Shown here piece after piece: positions 36,733 through 45,617 of a DNA stretch of 64,000 nt. A program made the translations under genes and the position numbers. The stretch spans positions 1 through 64,000 of the forward strand of contig NZ_PIRZ01000006.1 in the NCBI RefSeq assembly GCF_003048575.1, written 5' to 3'. The notes below the pieces were generated by a model. It saw nothing but the letters and a program-made list of their open reading frames with translations. It was not told the DNA's origin and did not search any database. Positions within the stretch are counted from its first letter, which is position 1. Every line of letters begins with the position of its first letter. Source of the DNA: Campylobacter concisus. Lineage in GTDB: Bacteria; Campylobacterota; Campylobacteria; Campylobacterales; Campylobacteraceae.

Positions 36733-36810
36733 TGGGGTGAGTGATGGGAATCGAACCCACGACCCTCAGGACCACAATCTGATGCTCTAACCGACTGAGC
36801 TACACTCACC
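36733..36810 (-). tRNA. tRNA-His (anticodon GTG)
   Basis: Acceptor GTGAGTG pairs with CACTCAC, with an extra 5' G and discriminator C, the histidine pair. The loop TTGTGGT reads GTG, and the stem TCAGA-CCTGA has one A-C mismatch next to the loop. Confidence 0.93.
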
Positions 36811-36818
36811 ATTTAACA

Positions 36819-36896
36819 TGGTCGGGGTGAAAGGATTCGAACCTTCGGCCCTCTGGTCCCAAACCAGATGCGCTAACCAGACTGCGCTACACCCCG
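36819..36896 (-). tRNA. tRNA-Pro (anticodon TGG)
   Basis: 78 nt including CCA. Acceptor CGGGGTG pairs with CACCCCG. The anticodon arm TCTGG-TTTGGGA-CCAGA reads TGG. It is the first tRNA of the array in transcription order. Confidence 0.95.
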
Positions 36897-36944
36897 CCTG
36901 AGTCGTGTTTGTAAGTTTATGCCACTACCTCATTAAAAAGTCGC

Positions 36945-36973
36945 ATTTTAACTTGTTTTTTTTATAAAGTCAA
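36945..36973 (-). promoter_or_regulatory. Strong sigma-70 promoter for the tRNA array
   Basis: On the minus strand TTGACT (36968-36973) and TAAAAT (36945-36950) are separated by exactly 17 bases, about 50 bases upstream of tRNA-Pro. GCGACT follows the -10, the kind of GC-rich discriminator seen at stable-RNA promoters. It probably drives all eleven tRNAs. Confidence 0.75.
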
Positions 36974-37374
36974 TTAAAAAACACTTAAATTAATAGAAAT
37001 TATATATAAAAATAATTCAATCAAAAATATTAATTAGTACTTTACTAAATACATAATCTTTTAAAAGAGCTAGCTTTCTATGCTTCTCTATTTTGCTATC
37101 TACTACAAATTTTAACCTTTATTTCACGGATTTTTAAGTAGCTTAACACGAATATTTTACACTGATATTACAACAGAATAAATATCAATCTATATATTAT
37201 GCATTTTATACTTAGCAAATTTTGCATTAAAATTTATACAGATTTATCTTTTTGGGCTAGAATTTTTATAAAATTGCTTACTTAAAATTCCACAAACAAA
37301 AATCACTTGATAGGCTAATAATATGATTAACATTTTATCCATCATATCATTAGCTTTTCATCGGCGTAAAAATA
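36974..37374. other. 400-bp AT-rich gap without a gene
   Basis: Very AT-rich sequence between the tRNA promoter and the 3' end of the terC-family gene. No convincing open frame, RNA gene or repeat is seen. The terC transcript must end here, but no strong T-tailed hairpin is apparent. Confidence 0.4.
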
Positions 37375-38097
37375 TTATTTAGCTAACATTTTCTTTTTAG
37401 CATAGATATTTATACTTTCTACTGCCAATGAAAACGCCATCGCAAAATAGATATATCCCTTTGGAATATGAAATCCTAATCCTTCAGCAACTAGTGTCAT
37501 GCCCACAAGCACCAAAAATGCAAGTGCTAAAATTTTTATAGTAGGATTATTATCCACAAAATTAGAAATACCTTTTGACGCTATCATCATTACACCAACC
37601 GCTAAAATAACAGCTATGATCATTATCTCTATATGCTCAGCCATTCCAACAGCCGTGATAACACTATCAAGAGAAAAAACAATATCCAAAACAGCTATCT
37701 CGCTTACGATAATCAAGAAATTTGCATGTGATTTTTTGCTATTTTTATGCTCTTCACTTTCGCCAGAAACACTAGAATGTATTTCAAGGGTTGATTTTAC
37801 AAGTAAAAATAGACCGCCTAATATAAGCACCAAATCTCGGCCACTTATGCTAAATTCTGCGATAGTAAAGAGTGGCTTTGTTAGCTTCATGATCCAAAAC
37901 AATGAAAGTAAAAGTAAAATTCTAGTCACCATAGCTAGCCCTAAGCCAACAATCCTACCACTACCGCGCTGCTCTTGAGGTAGTTTACCTACCAAAATAG
38001 CGATAAATATAATGTTATCTATGCCTAAAACTATCTCTAAGCCAGTTAACGTAAGTAGTGATATCCACGCTTCTGGCGAACTAAACCATTCAAACAT
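37375..38097 (-). CDS. TerC-family integral membrane protein
   Basis: A 240-aa protein with seven predicted helices and the TerC-family metal-binding features LTGLEIVLGIDNIIFIAIL (helix 1) and EIAVLDIVFSLDSVITAVGM (helix 5), both with acidic residues in the membrane. Members export manganese or calcium and help load metal into secreted enzymes; some were first linked to tellurite resistance. The ATG 38097 has AAAGGAAG upstream and overlaps the end of purN by 8 bases. It is the last gene of the minus-strand housekeeping string. The ion is not determined by sequence. Confidence 0.88.
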   Translation of the reverse strand: MFEWFSSPEAWISLLTLTGLEIVLGIDNIIFIAILVGKLPQEQRGSGRIVGLGLAMVTRILLLLSLFWIMKLTKPLFTIAEFSISGRDLVLILGGLFLLVKSTLEIHSSVSGESEEHKNSKKSHANFLIIVSEIAVLDIVFSLDSVITAVGMAEHIEIMIIAVILAVGVMMIASKGISNFVDNNPTIKILALAFLVLVGMTLVAEGLGFHIPKGYIYFAMAFSLAVESINIYAKKKMLAK

Positions 38098-38677
38098 TTG
38101 CTTCCTTTGTTAAAATTTTTATTATGCTCTCAGGCAAAATTTCATGCTCTATCGCATGGATTTTGCTCTCCCAATCCTCTAAGCTCATACCATCTTCTCT
38201 TTCAAACGCTCTTTGAGCGATGAGTTTACCTCCATCAAGCTCCTCGCTCACGTAGTGCACGCTAACTCCGCCAAGCATCATGTCACTCTCAAAGCTATCT
38301 TTTATCGCATGAGCGCCCTTAAAAAGTGGCAATATGGAAGGATGTAAATTTATGGCTTTTATCTGTGATGTAAAAACAGGAGTTAATATCCTCATAAATC
38401 CAGCAAGCACCGTTAGTTCAGCGCCGCTTTTTAAAATTTGCTCTACAACCGCAGTGTCAAATTCTTCTCTATTTGCAAATTTGGCACTCTCTATTATCGT
38501 CGTATCAAGCCCAAATTTCTTAGCACGCTCTATACCGTATGCACCTGGCTTGTTGCAGATACAAAGGCAAACTTCAATTTTTATGCCATTAAAAATTTGA
38601 TTATGAACTTTTTTAAGTATCGCTTCTAAATTTGAGCCACTACCGCTAAAAAGTACGGCTATTTTTTTCGTAAGCAT
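38090..38677 (-). CDS. purN: Phosphoribosylglycinamide formyltransferase
   Basis: A 195-aa GART, third step of purine synthesis: it transfers formyl from 10-formyl-THF to GAR. Motifs: KIAVLFSGSGSNLEAILKK (phosphate loop), VLAGFMRILTP, INLHPSILPLFKGAHAI (catalytic Asn and His) and SVHYVSEELDGG (catalytic Asp). Length is normal. It overlaps nnr upstream by 19 bases and the terC-family gene downstream by 8. Confidence 0.94.
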   Translation of the reverse strand: MLTKKIAVLFSGSGSNLEAILKKVHNQIFNGIKIEVCLCICNKPGAYGIERAKKFGLDTTIIESAKFANREEFDTAVVEQILKSGAELTVLAGFMRILTPVFTSQIKAINLHPSILPLFKGAHAIKDSFESDMMLGGVSVHYVSEELDGGKLIAQRAFEREDGMSLEDWESKIHAIEHEILPESIIKILTKEANV

Positions 38678-40062
38678 TTTACTCCTTTTATAATGTCTGT
38701 TGGCTCGAGCGCGTAGCTGTTTTTGCCAAAATTTCTAAGGCTAAGCGCATGAGCTAGTGTAGCCGAGATGGCAGCATCCAGTGGCTCGTAACCTTGAGCT
38801 AAAAGAGCAAGTACGAGTCCGCTTAGTACGTCACCACTGCCACCTTTTGCAAGTATATTTTTACCATAGGGCATGACGTAAATTTGCCCATCTTTGGCAA
38901 TTATGGTGTTTGCACCTTTTAGCACAAGTACAGCCTTAAATTTCTCGCTCCAAGCCCTCGCATAAGCGTATCTATTTTCTTGTAATGTTTTTACGTCGAT
39001 ATCTGCTATATTACAAAGCTTTAAAAGTGAGCAAAATTCCTTTGGGTGGGGTGTCAAAACACAGTTTTCATTTAGCAGATCAAGCACTTTTGCGCTGTAA
39101 AAGATATCAGCGTCAAGCACTAGCTTTTTGCCCTTTAAAATTTGTGCATCAAGCTCTTCTATACCATTTTCGCCAAGTCCCATACCAATGGCTCCGGCAT
39201 TCATTTTTTTACTTATCTTGCTTGCTTGCATGATCTGCGTTGGTAAATTTAGACTCTCACTACTTATCACACTAACTAGCCCAGCCCCAAAGGCAAATGC
39301 CGCCTTTGCACAAAGCTTACTAGCTCCTATGTGCTCGCCAGATATGATAAATGCGTGACCAAAGTCGCCCTTATTTACGCACTGATTTTTTCTATTTGGA
39401 AGTACAAGGTCGCGTTTTTCAAGCAAGTGATAGCCACTCTCGCACTCGTAGTTTTGAGCGCTTATGCCAAGAGTGGCGACCTTTGTCTTGCCAACAAAGT
39501 CTTTTGCCGTGTCGCTATAAAGCCCAAGCTTTCTAGCTCCCATCGTGATCGTGATGTCCGCTTTTACGCAAGCACCAAGCACTTTGCCCTCGCTACTTAG
39601 CCCACTTGGCATATCACAAGCAATGGTATAGACAGAGCTTTTATTTATCTTTGAGATAAGCCCTATGTGATTTTCATCTAAATTTCTATTTAAGCCAGAG
39701 CCAAAAAGTCCGTCTATGACGCATTTTGCACCATTTAAGCCATTTTCTACATCTTTACACTCACGCACGCCAGCAGATTTAGCTCGCTCAAGCTGCTTAA
39801 TGGTTAGTGGCTTTAAATTCTGACTAGCTAATATAAATTCACATTCAAACTCACCCTCAAGCATTCTTAACGCACAAAGCACGTCTGCGCCATTATTTCC
39901 ACTGCCGCAAACGCCAATCACCCTCTCGCCTTTTTTAAATTTCTTACGGATAAAATTTGCTATGCCAGCGGCAGCGTTTTCCATTAAAAGCTCTTCGCTA
40001 AGGCCAAATTTCTCGCTTGCTCGCTCGTCCAAAACTCTCGTGTCTAAATATAAATTTTTCAT
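38659..40062 (-). CDS. nnr: Bifunctional NAD(P)H-hydrate repair enzyme (epimerase + dehydratase)
   Basis: A 467-aa fusion that repairs damaged NADH and NADPH hydrates. The N-terminal YjeF/NnrE epimerase domain has VCGSGNNGADVLCALR and KCVIDGLFGSGLNR. The C-terminal NnrD dehydratase domain, a ribokinase-like fold, has VLTPHPKEFCSLL, VLKGANTII and the ATP/ADP-site AKGGSGDVLSGLVLALLAQG. It starts 1 base after the comM stop codon. It was originally downstream of an intact comM, and is now downstream of a 14-kb insertion that may affect its transcription. Confidence 0.94.
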   Translation of the reverse strand: MKNLYLDTRVLDERASEKFGLSEELLMENAAAGIANFIRKKFKKGERVIGVCGSGNNGADVLCALRMLEGEFECEFILASQNLKPLTIKQLERAKSAGVRECKDVENGLNGAKCVIDGLFGSGLNRNLDENHIGLISKINKSSVYTIACDMPSGLSSEGKVLGACVKADITITMGARKLGLYSDTAKDFVGKTKVATLGISAQNYECESGYHLLEKRDLVLPNRKNQCVNKGDFGHAFIISGEHIGASKLCAKAAFAFGAGLVSVISSESLNLPTQIMQASKISKKMNAGAIGMGLGENGIEELDAQILKGKKLVLDADIFYSAKVLDLLNENCVLTPHPKEFCSLLKLCNIADIDVKTLQENRYAYARAWSEKFKAVLVLKGANTIIAKDGQIYVMPYGKNILAKGGSGDVLSGLVLALLAQGYEPLDAAISATLAHALSLRNFGKNSYALEPTDIIKGVKCLRKK

Positions 40063-40063
40063 T

Positions 40064-40701
40064 TTATGCCCTAAAACTAAGCGCCTCTAGGATATGAGGC
40101 TTTAAAATTTGCTCGCTCTCATCAAGATCGGCGATACTTCTAGCCACTCTAAGCGTCCTTTTTATGCCTCTTTGAGAGAGGTTGTATTTCGTGGCGGCCT
40201 TTTGTAAAATTTCACTTGCCTCGGCATTTAGAGTGCAAAATTTAGCTACCTGTGCGTCACTAAGCTTACCATTTAGCTCATCTTGAGCACGCTTTTTTTG
40301 AAAGATAAAGGCTTTTAAAACCATCTCGCTCATCTGATGCGAGCTTAAACTCGCCTTATCATCTGGCGAGCTCTCGTCCATGGCGACCTTTAGATCGATG
40401 CGGTCAAGCACTGGGGCTGAAATTTTGGCTTTGTAATTTTTTATCTCGTTTTCGCTGCATTTACAGTTTAGATTGCGGGAGAATAAATTTCCACAAGGGC
40501 ATGGATTTTGCGCGGCTACGAAGATAAATTTAGTCTCATAAGTCACTTTTGAATTTACCCTTGCGATATGGATTTGATTGTCTTCAAGCGGCTCTCTAAG
40601 GCTTTCGATGACTTGCTTTGAAAAGTGAGGGAACTCATCAAAAAATAGCACTCCACCATTTGCAAGTGCGATCTCACCAATCTTTGCGACGTTTGAACCT
40701 C
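40064..40701 (-). pseudogene. comM: comM (YifB), 3' part, cut off by transposon
   Basis: C-terminal 211 codons of the Mg-chelatase-like AAA+ protein ComM, a branch-migration helicase that aids natural transformation. Visible parts: GEIALANGGVLFFDEFPHFSK (Walker B), FVAAQNPCPCGN, SAPVLDRIDLKV and YNLSQRGIKRTLRVARSIADL. The open frame runs on to 40765, but residues before GSNVAKIGE (MILHNAFLNR...) are encoded by transposon end DNA. The 5' part is at 55041-55913. ACCTC at 40697-40701 is the duplicated target. With one ACCTC copy removed, the two halves join in frame. Confidence 0.93.
40697..40701. repeat. Target-site duplication, left copy (ACCTC)
   Basis: The ACCTC next to the left transposon tip is identical to 55041-55045 at the right tip. 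Five bases is the duplication length made by Tn7-family elements. Confidence 0.9.
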
Positions 40702-40708
40702 TGTAAGA

Positions 40709-40902
40709 TTCAATAAAAGTTGCGAATGAATAAAAGCGATTGAGAAATGCATTATGTAAAATCATTGCCCTATTTTCAGTTAAATTAATACTATTTTACT
40801 ATTTTTTAAAATTAAAAACAAGCTACTAGAAATTCAATAAAAGTTGCGAATAGTTCAATAAAAGTTGCTAAAATATTATAAAAATTCAATAAAAGTTGCT
40901 AA
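40709..40902 (+). repeat. Left-end TnsB-binding-type repeats (four)
   Basis: TTCAATAAAAGTTGCGAA at 40709-40726 and 40833-40850, then TTCAATAAAAGTTGCTAA at 40854-40871 and 40885-40902. All point the same way. The terminal copy stands about 106 bases apart from the inner three, the asymmetric spacing typical of a Tn7 left end. They are presumed TnsB-binding sites. Confidence 0.85.
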
Positions 40903-41011
40903 AAAGTTTTAAAGGCGGTATAATACATGTATAGTATTTTAAAAAATATAATTGAGATATAGAAAACAATTAATTTCACTAGATCCAAAGTAAATTAATA
41001 AAAAGGTAGCT

Positions 41012-41656
41012 ATGTCAGTACGAAAAATTCCAAAAAACTATCGCTCATCCACCGGAATATTTCAGAGTTTGAAAAACAAGTCGCCTATCTCCTATGAATC
41101 TTTGCTCGAAAGAGACTTTTACTTACTTTTAGAATTTAATCATGAAGTTCAATCCTATGAAGAACAACCGCTTACAACACAATATGCCTATAGAAATTCA
41201 ATTTACAGATATACCCCTGATTGTCTAGTACAATACTATCCAAATTTTAATAAGCTTCCATGCGTATTTGAAATCAAATTTAGCGAAGAACTTAAAGAAA
41301 AGAAAGTTTTTCTAGATGCAAAATTCTTTCAAATTGAACAATATCTGTATGAAAATGATATGAATTTTAAAATATTTACAGAACTCGATATAGATCCAAT
41401 ATATCTTGAGAATGCAAAACTAATCTACACATATGCTAATCTTCAGAGCACCAATGCGGTCAAAGACACATTTAACTTGTGTAAAAAATATTCAGGAAAA
41501 ACACTTGCATATATTTTAAACCAAATTAGCGACAATAGACTAAGACAAGCAGAATTCATTCCCTATATTTGGTATTTAGTTTTTTCTTCAAAGCTCAAAA
41601 TAGATATGTATAAGCCTATAAATTTTAATACTCCAATAAGGATCTGCGATGAATAA
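41012..41656 (+). CDS. tnsA: TnsA-like transposon endonuclease
   Basis: A 214-aa homologue of TnsA, the restriction-enzyme-like nuclease that cuts the 5' strands so that the element moves by cut-and-paste. The catalytic set is visible: Glu in SYESLLERDF (about 29-33), Asp70 in YTPDCLV, and the Glu-x-Lys of CVFEIKF (87-89). QSYEEQPLTTQY is another family feature. The C-terminal third should contact TnsC. AAAAAGG precedes the ATG. It overlaps tnsB by 8 bases, the standard tnsA-tnsB arrangement. Confidence 0.9.
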   Translation: MSVRKIPKNYRSSTGIFQSLKNKSPISYESLLERDFYLLLEFNHEVQSYEEQPLTTQYAYRNSIYRYTPDCLVQYYPNFNKLPCVFEIKFSEELKEKKVFLDAKFFQIEQYLYENDMNFKIFTELDIDPIYLENAKLIYTYANLQSTNAVKDTFNLCKKYSGKTLAYILNQISDNRLRQAEFIPYIWYLVFSSKLKIDMYKPINFNTPIRICDE

Positions 41657-43547
41657 GGTGCAATATGCTATAGGCATGCATATTTTTTATAACAATGTAG
41701 AATATATAGTTGTTAGACAAATTAACTTTCAAGAAATCATGGCACAGAATATTTCAACTGGAGAAAAAGCTATTCTCCCTATTCAAGAAATGACAAAAGA
41801 GTCTCAAATTTCCAATCAAGAAGATAATCAACAAGACATCAACCCCTTAGAACTAAGTTCAAATGACTGGGACGAAGCCAACAAAAGACTAGAAATTATA
41901 AAGCCTATCTTGGGTGTAGTCACCAATAGAATTAGGGCCATCAAGCAAAGGGCTGCTGAATATAACTTGCACCCAAGTACAATTTATAGGTGGCTTGAAG
42001 CATACAAAAACTCAGGCAATCTTCTAGCTTCTATAGCCCCAAAAAATCAAGCCAAGGGAGGCAGAGGACGTCTTAGAACAGTTGAAGAGGTGGAATTGAT
42101 AATTAAAAAAACAATTGAGGAGCTATATCTCTCGAAACAGAAATATTCATCAAAAAAGACATATATGGCGATAGTCCAAAGATGTAAAAATGCAAAAATT
42201 AAGCCGCCTAGCGAAAACACGGTACGCTCCAGAATCCAGTCGCTGTCGGACAAGGAAGTTCTTAAACGAAGAGAAAGCGCTAGAATGGCCGACAGAAAAT
42301 ATAGAAATACAGATGGTATGTTTCCAGCAGGAAAATATCCGCTTGATTTTATACAAATCGACCATACCCCAATGGATATTATTGTTGTAGATGAAGTGTA
42401 CGGACAGCCTATAGGAAGACCATATTTGACCATAGCGATGGATATTTATAGTAGAATGGTCATGGGGTTTTTTATAAGCCTAGATGAACCTAGTTATTTT
42501 TCAGTCTCACAATGCCTTACACAAGCAATGCTATCAAAAGAGAAATATTTAAGAAGCCTAGAAGTCGATGGCGAATGGAATATTTGGGGGATTCCTAAAA
42601 CAATAGGACTCGATAATGCGGCAGAATTTAGAGGAAAGGATTTGCAAAGGGTTTGTGAGCACTACGGCATAGAGTTAAATTGGAGACCTGTTGCAAGACC
42701 GCAGTTTGGTGGTCACATAGAAAGGATTATAGGTACCGCTATGAGAGAAGTACACACTCTGCCTGGCACCACTTTTTCAAATATTCAGCAAAGAGGAGAA
42801 TATAAATCCGAAAAATATGCCACTATGACGCTCAAGTCTCTTGAAAAATGGCTTACCGAATACATCATAAATGTTTACCACAAACAGATACATAGCGGCA
42901 TAAATTGTACTCCAGAGCATAAATACGAGATAGGAATATTCGGCGATGGCAAAACATCCTTGGGTAGAGGCCTGCCTGAAAGAATTGCTGATGAAGATAA
43001 ATTTAAAATTTCGCTACTACCTACTATTGAACGCACAATCCAGCAATCTGGAATTAAAATAGATAGCATTCAATACTATGCAGATGCTTTAAGAAGATGG
43101 ATTAGAGCCAAAGATAAAGACAAGAAAGCTAGAAAATTTATTTTCAAAAGAGACCTAAGAGATATAAGTACAATTTGGTTTTATGATCCTGAAATAAAGG
43201 AGTATTATCCAATTCCTTTTAGGAATATATCCTATCCTCCAATATCAGTCTGGGATTTAAGGGCTATCAAAAAATATCTTGACGACAACAATGTAACTGG
43301 ATACGATGAAGTGACTATCTTTTCGGCATATGAAAAAATGAAACAAATCGAAAAAGATTCTGCGCAAAAAGTAAAAAGTATAAGAAGGAAGCACTCCGCA
43401 CAAAAACATAGAGATACGAAAAGGAAATTTGATAATATACCAAAGACCAAATCTAAGTCAAATGCCTCATCTGATGCTGAAAATGACATATCTTTATCTG
43501 ATTTATATAAAGATGTTGAGCCTTTCGATGATATAGAGATTTTATAA
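41649..43547 (+). CDS. tnsB: TnsB-like DDE transposase
   Basis: A 632-aa retroviral-integrase-type transposase that binds the end repeats and joins 3' ends to target. HTH domains lie at about 85-125 (AAEYNLHPSTIYRWLEAYK) and 165-205. The DDE triad is D238 (DFIQIDHTPMD), D322 (TIGLDNAAEFRG) and E358 (RPQFGGHIERIIGTAMREV). A Mu-transposase C-terminal beta-barrel follows, ending in a basic linker and an acidic tail (DVEPFDDIEIL) that may bind TnsC. It is separated from tnsC by 12 bases. Confidence 0.94.
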   Translation: MNKVQYAIGMHIFYNNVEYIVVRQINFQEIMAQNISTGEKAILPIQEMTKESQISNQEDNQQDINPLELSSNDWDEANKRLEIIKPILGVVTNRIRAIKQRAAEYNLHPSTIYRWLEAYKNSGNLLASIAPKNQAKGGRGRLRTVEEVELIIKKTIEELYLSKQKYSSKKTYMAIVQRCKNAKIKPPSENTVRSRIQSLSDKEVLKRRESARMADRKYRNTDGMFPAGKYPLDFIQIDHTPMDIIVVDEVYGQPIGRPYLTIAMDIYSRMVMGFFISLDEPSYFSVSQCLTQAMLSKEKYLRSLEVDGEWNIWGIPKTIGLDNAAEFRGKDLQRVCEHYGIELNWRPVARPQFGGHIERIIGTAMREVHTLPGTTFSNIQQRGEYKSEKYATMTLKSLEKWLTEYIINVYHKQIHSGINCTPEHKYEIGIFGDGKTSLGRGLPERIADEDKFKISLLPTIERTIQQSGIKIDSIQYYADALRRWIRAKDKDKKARKFIFKRDLRDISTIWFYDPEIKEYYPIPFRNISYPPISVWDLRAIKKYLDDNNVTGYDEVTIFSAYEKMKQIEKDSAQKVKSIRRKHSAQKHRDTKRKFDNIPKTKSKSNASSDAENDISLSDLYKDVEPFDDIEIL

Positions 43548-43559
43548 AGGCAACAACCT

Positions 43560-44453
43560 ATGGAAAACCAACATTTAATTCAACAAGCACAAGATGCATT
43601 ATTGCTTACAGATGAAGAAAGAATTGCTTTTATGTTAAACGAGAAGTGGTTTTTATACCCAATTGCCAAAGAAATTCTAAAAGAATTAGAATTTCATCTT
43701 AAGCATCCCAAAAAAAATAGAATGAAAGGCAGGCTTATTGTTGGCGGAACCAACAACGGAAAAACGTCTATCGTAAATAAATTTATTAGAAGCCATATGC
43801 CATATGATGATGAAAATGTCAAAATAACGCCAGTAGTAGCGGTGAGTGCGCCCGAAAGCTCCAATCCATCAGACCTATATGGAAGTATTTTACACAAGCT
43901 AGGGGTCCCATATAAAAACACAGACAGAGCTACAAAAAAGAAAGAAAAGGTTGAGGGAATATTTTTACTATGTCGCACTAATATGCTTATAATCGATGAA
44001 ATACACAATATTATAGTGGCACCCGTACAAAAACAAAAAGCCTTTATGGTGGCATTAAAAAATCTTAGCAACGAGTTAATGATACCCATCATATTGGTAG
44101 GCACTGCCGATGCACTACATGCTATAAATACAGATTCGCAAATAAGTAATCGATTTCCGCCACTGGTTGTACCAAAATGGAAATACGATAGATCTTTTTT
44201 ATCCTTACTGGCAAGCATAGAAAAAACTCTCCCTCTAAGAAAACAATCAAATATGGCCACCTCAAAAGAGATATCAAATTATATTTTAGACTACTCTGAA
44301 GGGTATATAGGAGAAATTATAGATTTAATAAACTTAGCTGCTCAATATGCCATAGAACAAAAAATTGAAAGCATTACCATGGAAACACTTAAAAAATCTA
44401 ATTTTGTGCGCCCTTCTATGAGAAAAAATATTACTGATTTTATAGAAATATGA
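43560..44453 (+). CDS. tnsC: TnsC/TniB-like AAA+ transposition regulator
   Basis: A 297-aa AAA+ ATPase. Walker A is VGGTNNGKTS (61-70), Walker B is NMLIIDEIHNI, and sensor 1 lies in IPIILVGTADALHA. It is the short TniB-type form rather than the about 555-aa Tn7 TnsC. It links target selection (TniQ or TnsE) to the TnsAB transposase. Its stop overlaps tniQ (ATGA), so the two are made together. Confidence 0.92.
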   Translation: MENQHLIQQAQDALLLTDEERIAFMLNEKWFLYPIAKEILKELEFHLKHPKKNRMKGRLIVGGTNNGKTSIVNKFIRSHMPYDDENVKITPVVAVSAPESSNPSDLYGSILHKLGVPYKNTDRATKKKEKVEGIFLLCRTNMLIIDEIHNIIVAPVQKQKAFMVALKNLSNELMIPIILVGTADALHAINTDSQISNRFPPLVVPKWKYDRSFLSLLASIEKTLPLRKQSNMATSKEISNYILDYSEGYIGEIIDLINLAAQYAIEQKIESITMETLKKSNFVRPSMRKNITDFIEI

Positions 44454-45415
44454 TAAGCCATGTTACTAGATTTATAAATTTAAACGATAGGGACTTTGTG
44501 ATTCATCCAAAGCCTCAAGACGACGAATTACTATCGTCATGGCTAGTAAGAGTAGCTCTAGCAAACGATGCAGCAGCTACATCTTTTACTAACATGCATT
44601 TTAGAGAATATGCAAGAAATATTATCTGGCAAAGAGATTTGGATATATGGTGTCCTCAAGATCTTATGAAGCGACTCTCGGGAAAAAGTCATTTATCAAA
44701 GGAGCAAATTCTAGATATGACATTAAAAAGCTATGAAGGAAAACTACAAGAACATATTAATGGTAGAACCAGAACTCGCTTTGTACAGCCCCTTGGGAAC
44801 TATTGCCATATAAAAAGAAATGGCGGATTAAGATTTTGTCCCAAATGCCTAAAGGAGGATATAGTACCCTACTTTAGAAAGACATGGAGACTTTCTTTTT
44901 ATACAGCATGCATCAAGCACGACTGTTTTCTGCACAGCAGATGTCCTACATGTGGCTCTCCACTAGTAATTTATAAGCATTACAACGAAAGAGACTTTAC
45001 TTTTTGTTATAAATGTGGTACCGATCTTAAAACGGCACCTGCTCATACTATAAATAAACTTTCTTACGGGCTTAAAGCAGTAGAATGTTTGCTACAAATA
45101 CTAAGTGAGGGCTACGGTATAAAATTCGGAAAAAAAGTAGCGTCAATCGATTTTTTTCATTTTTTAAAACAGATTAATAAAATGATTTATTTATGGAGAA
45201 AAACAGATGGCGTATTTGAGCACGAAATATTAGGAGATGTCATAAAATTTAATACTACAACTAAAAATAAATGCTATGAGGACTTTATAACCATAGAAGA
45301 ACAGTATCTACTGTATTCCGGCTCTTGTTTTTTGATTCAATCAGATTCAAATTTTAAAGATTTTATTCAAAATAATCACATATTGCAGTGCCATATATAT
45401 AAAGATTTTAGATAA
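44450..45415 (+). CDS. tniQ: TniQ/TnsD-family target-selection protein
   Basis: A 321-aa TniQ-family protein. The N-terminus holds the typical PQDDELLSSWLVRVALAND. Zinc-binding pairs follow: C130/C133 (RFCPKCLKED), C154-H157 (ACIKHDCF), C165/C168 (RCPTCGSPL) and C186/C189 (FCYKCGTDL). Tn7 TnsD is over 500 residues with a long DNA-reading C-terminus; this one has only about 130 residues after the zinc region. It is the only TniQ in the element, so it is the best candidate for recognising comM. It overlaps tnsC by 4 bases. Confidence 0.88.
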   Translation: MISHVTRFINLNDRDFVIHPKPQDDELLSSWLVRVALANDAAATSFTNMHFREYARNIIWQRDLDIWCPQDLMKRLSGKSHLSKEQILDMTLKSYEGKLQEHINGRTRTRFVQPLGNYCHIKRNGGLRFCPKCLKEDIVPYFRKTWRLSFYTACIKHDCFLHSRCPTCGSPLVIYKHYNERDFTFCYKCGTDLKTAPAHTINKLSYGLKAVECLLQILSEGYGIKFGKKVASIDFFHFLKQINKMIYLWRKTDGVFEHEILGDVIKFNTTTKNKCYEDFITIEEQYLLYSGSCFLIQSDSNFKDFIQNNHILQCHIYKDFR

Positions 45416-45579
45416 AAATAGGTATTTGAATATAAAGATATAATTACCATTAAACCTATTTAAAAGGCCACAGTAATCCGCCCCCTGCTTAATATTAACT
45501 TCTTTACATAGATATTTAATTATTATTCCACATCAAGTTTATTTAAAAATTATTGTACTACAATTCTTTTTGATATTTT

Positions 45580-45603
45580 GATATAAAAAATCATAATTAT
45601 ATC
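45580..45603 (+). promoter_or_regulatory. Palindromic operator candidate before the uptake operon
   Basis: GATATAA (45580-45586) and TTATATC (45597-45603) are exact inverted arms with a 10-base spacer, ending 14 bases before the receptor ATG. It looks like a metalloregulator site (Fur- or NikR-like) but matches no consensus closely. Position suits repression by metal. Confidence 0.4.
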
Positions 45604-45617
45604 TAAAAGGATTTCTA

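Noticed and set aside
40702-40765. Extended N-terminus of the 3' comM frame (MILHNAFLNR...)
   Set aside because: These codons come from the transposon tip, not from comM, so the fragment should not be listed as a complete gene.
40833-40902. Three closely spaced repeats resembling a mini CRISPR array
   Set aside because: The unit is 18 bp, spacers are 3 to 13 bases, and copies occur at both transposon ends in inverted orientation. They are transposase-binding sites. No cas gene lies in the window, so a CRISPR-guided transposon is also excluded on what is visible.
43694-44260. 188-codon open frame opposite tnsC
   Set aside because: It lies wholly antisense to a well-supported AAA+ gene, has no ribosome site and shows no family features.
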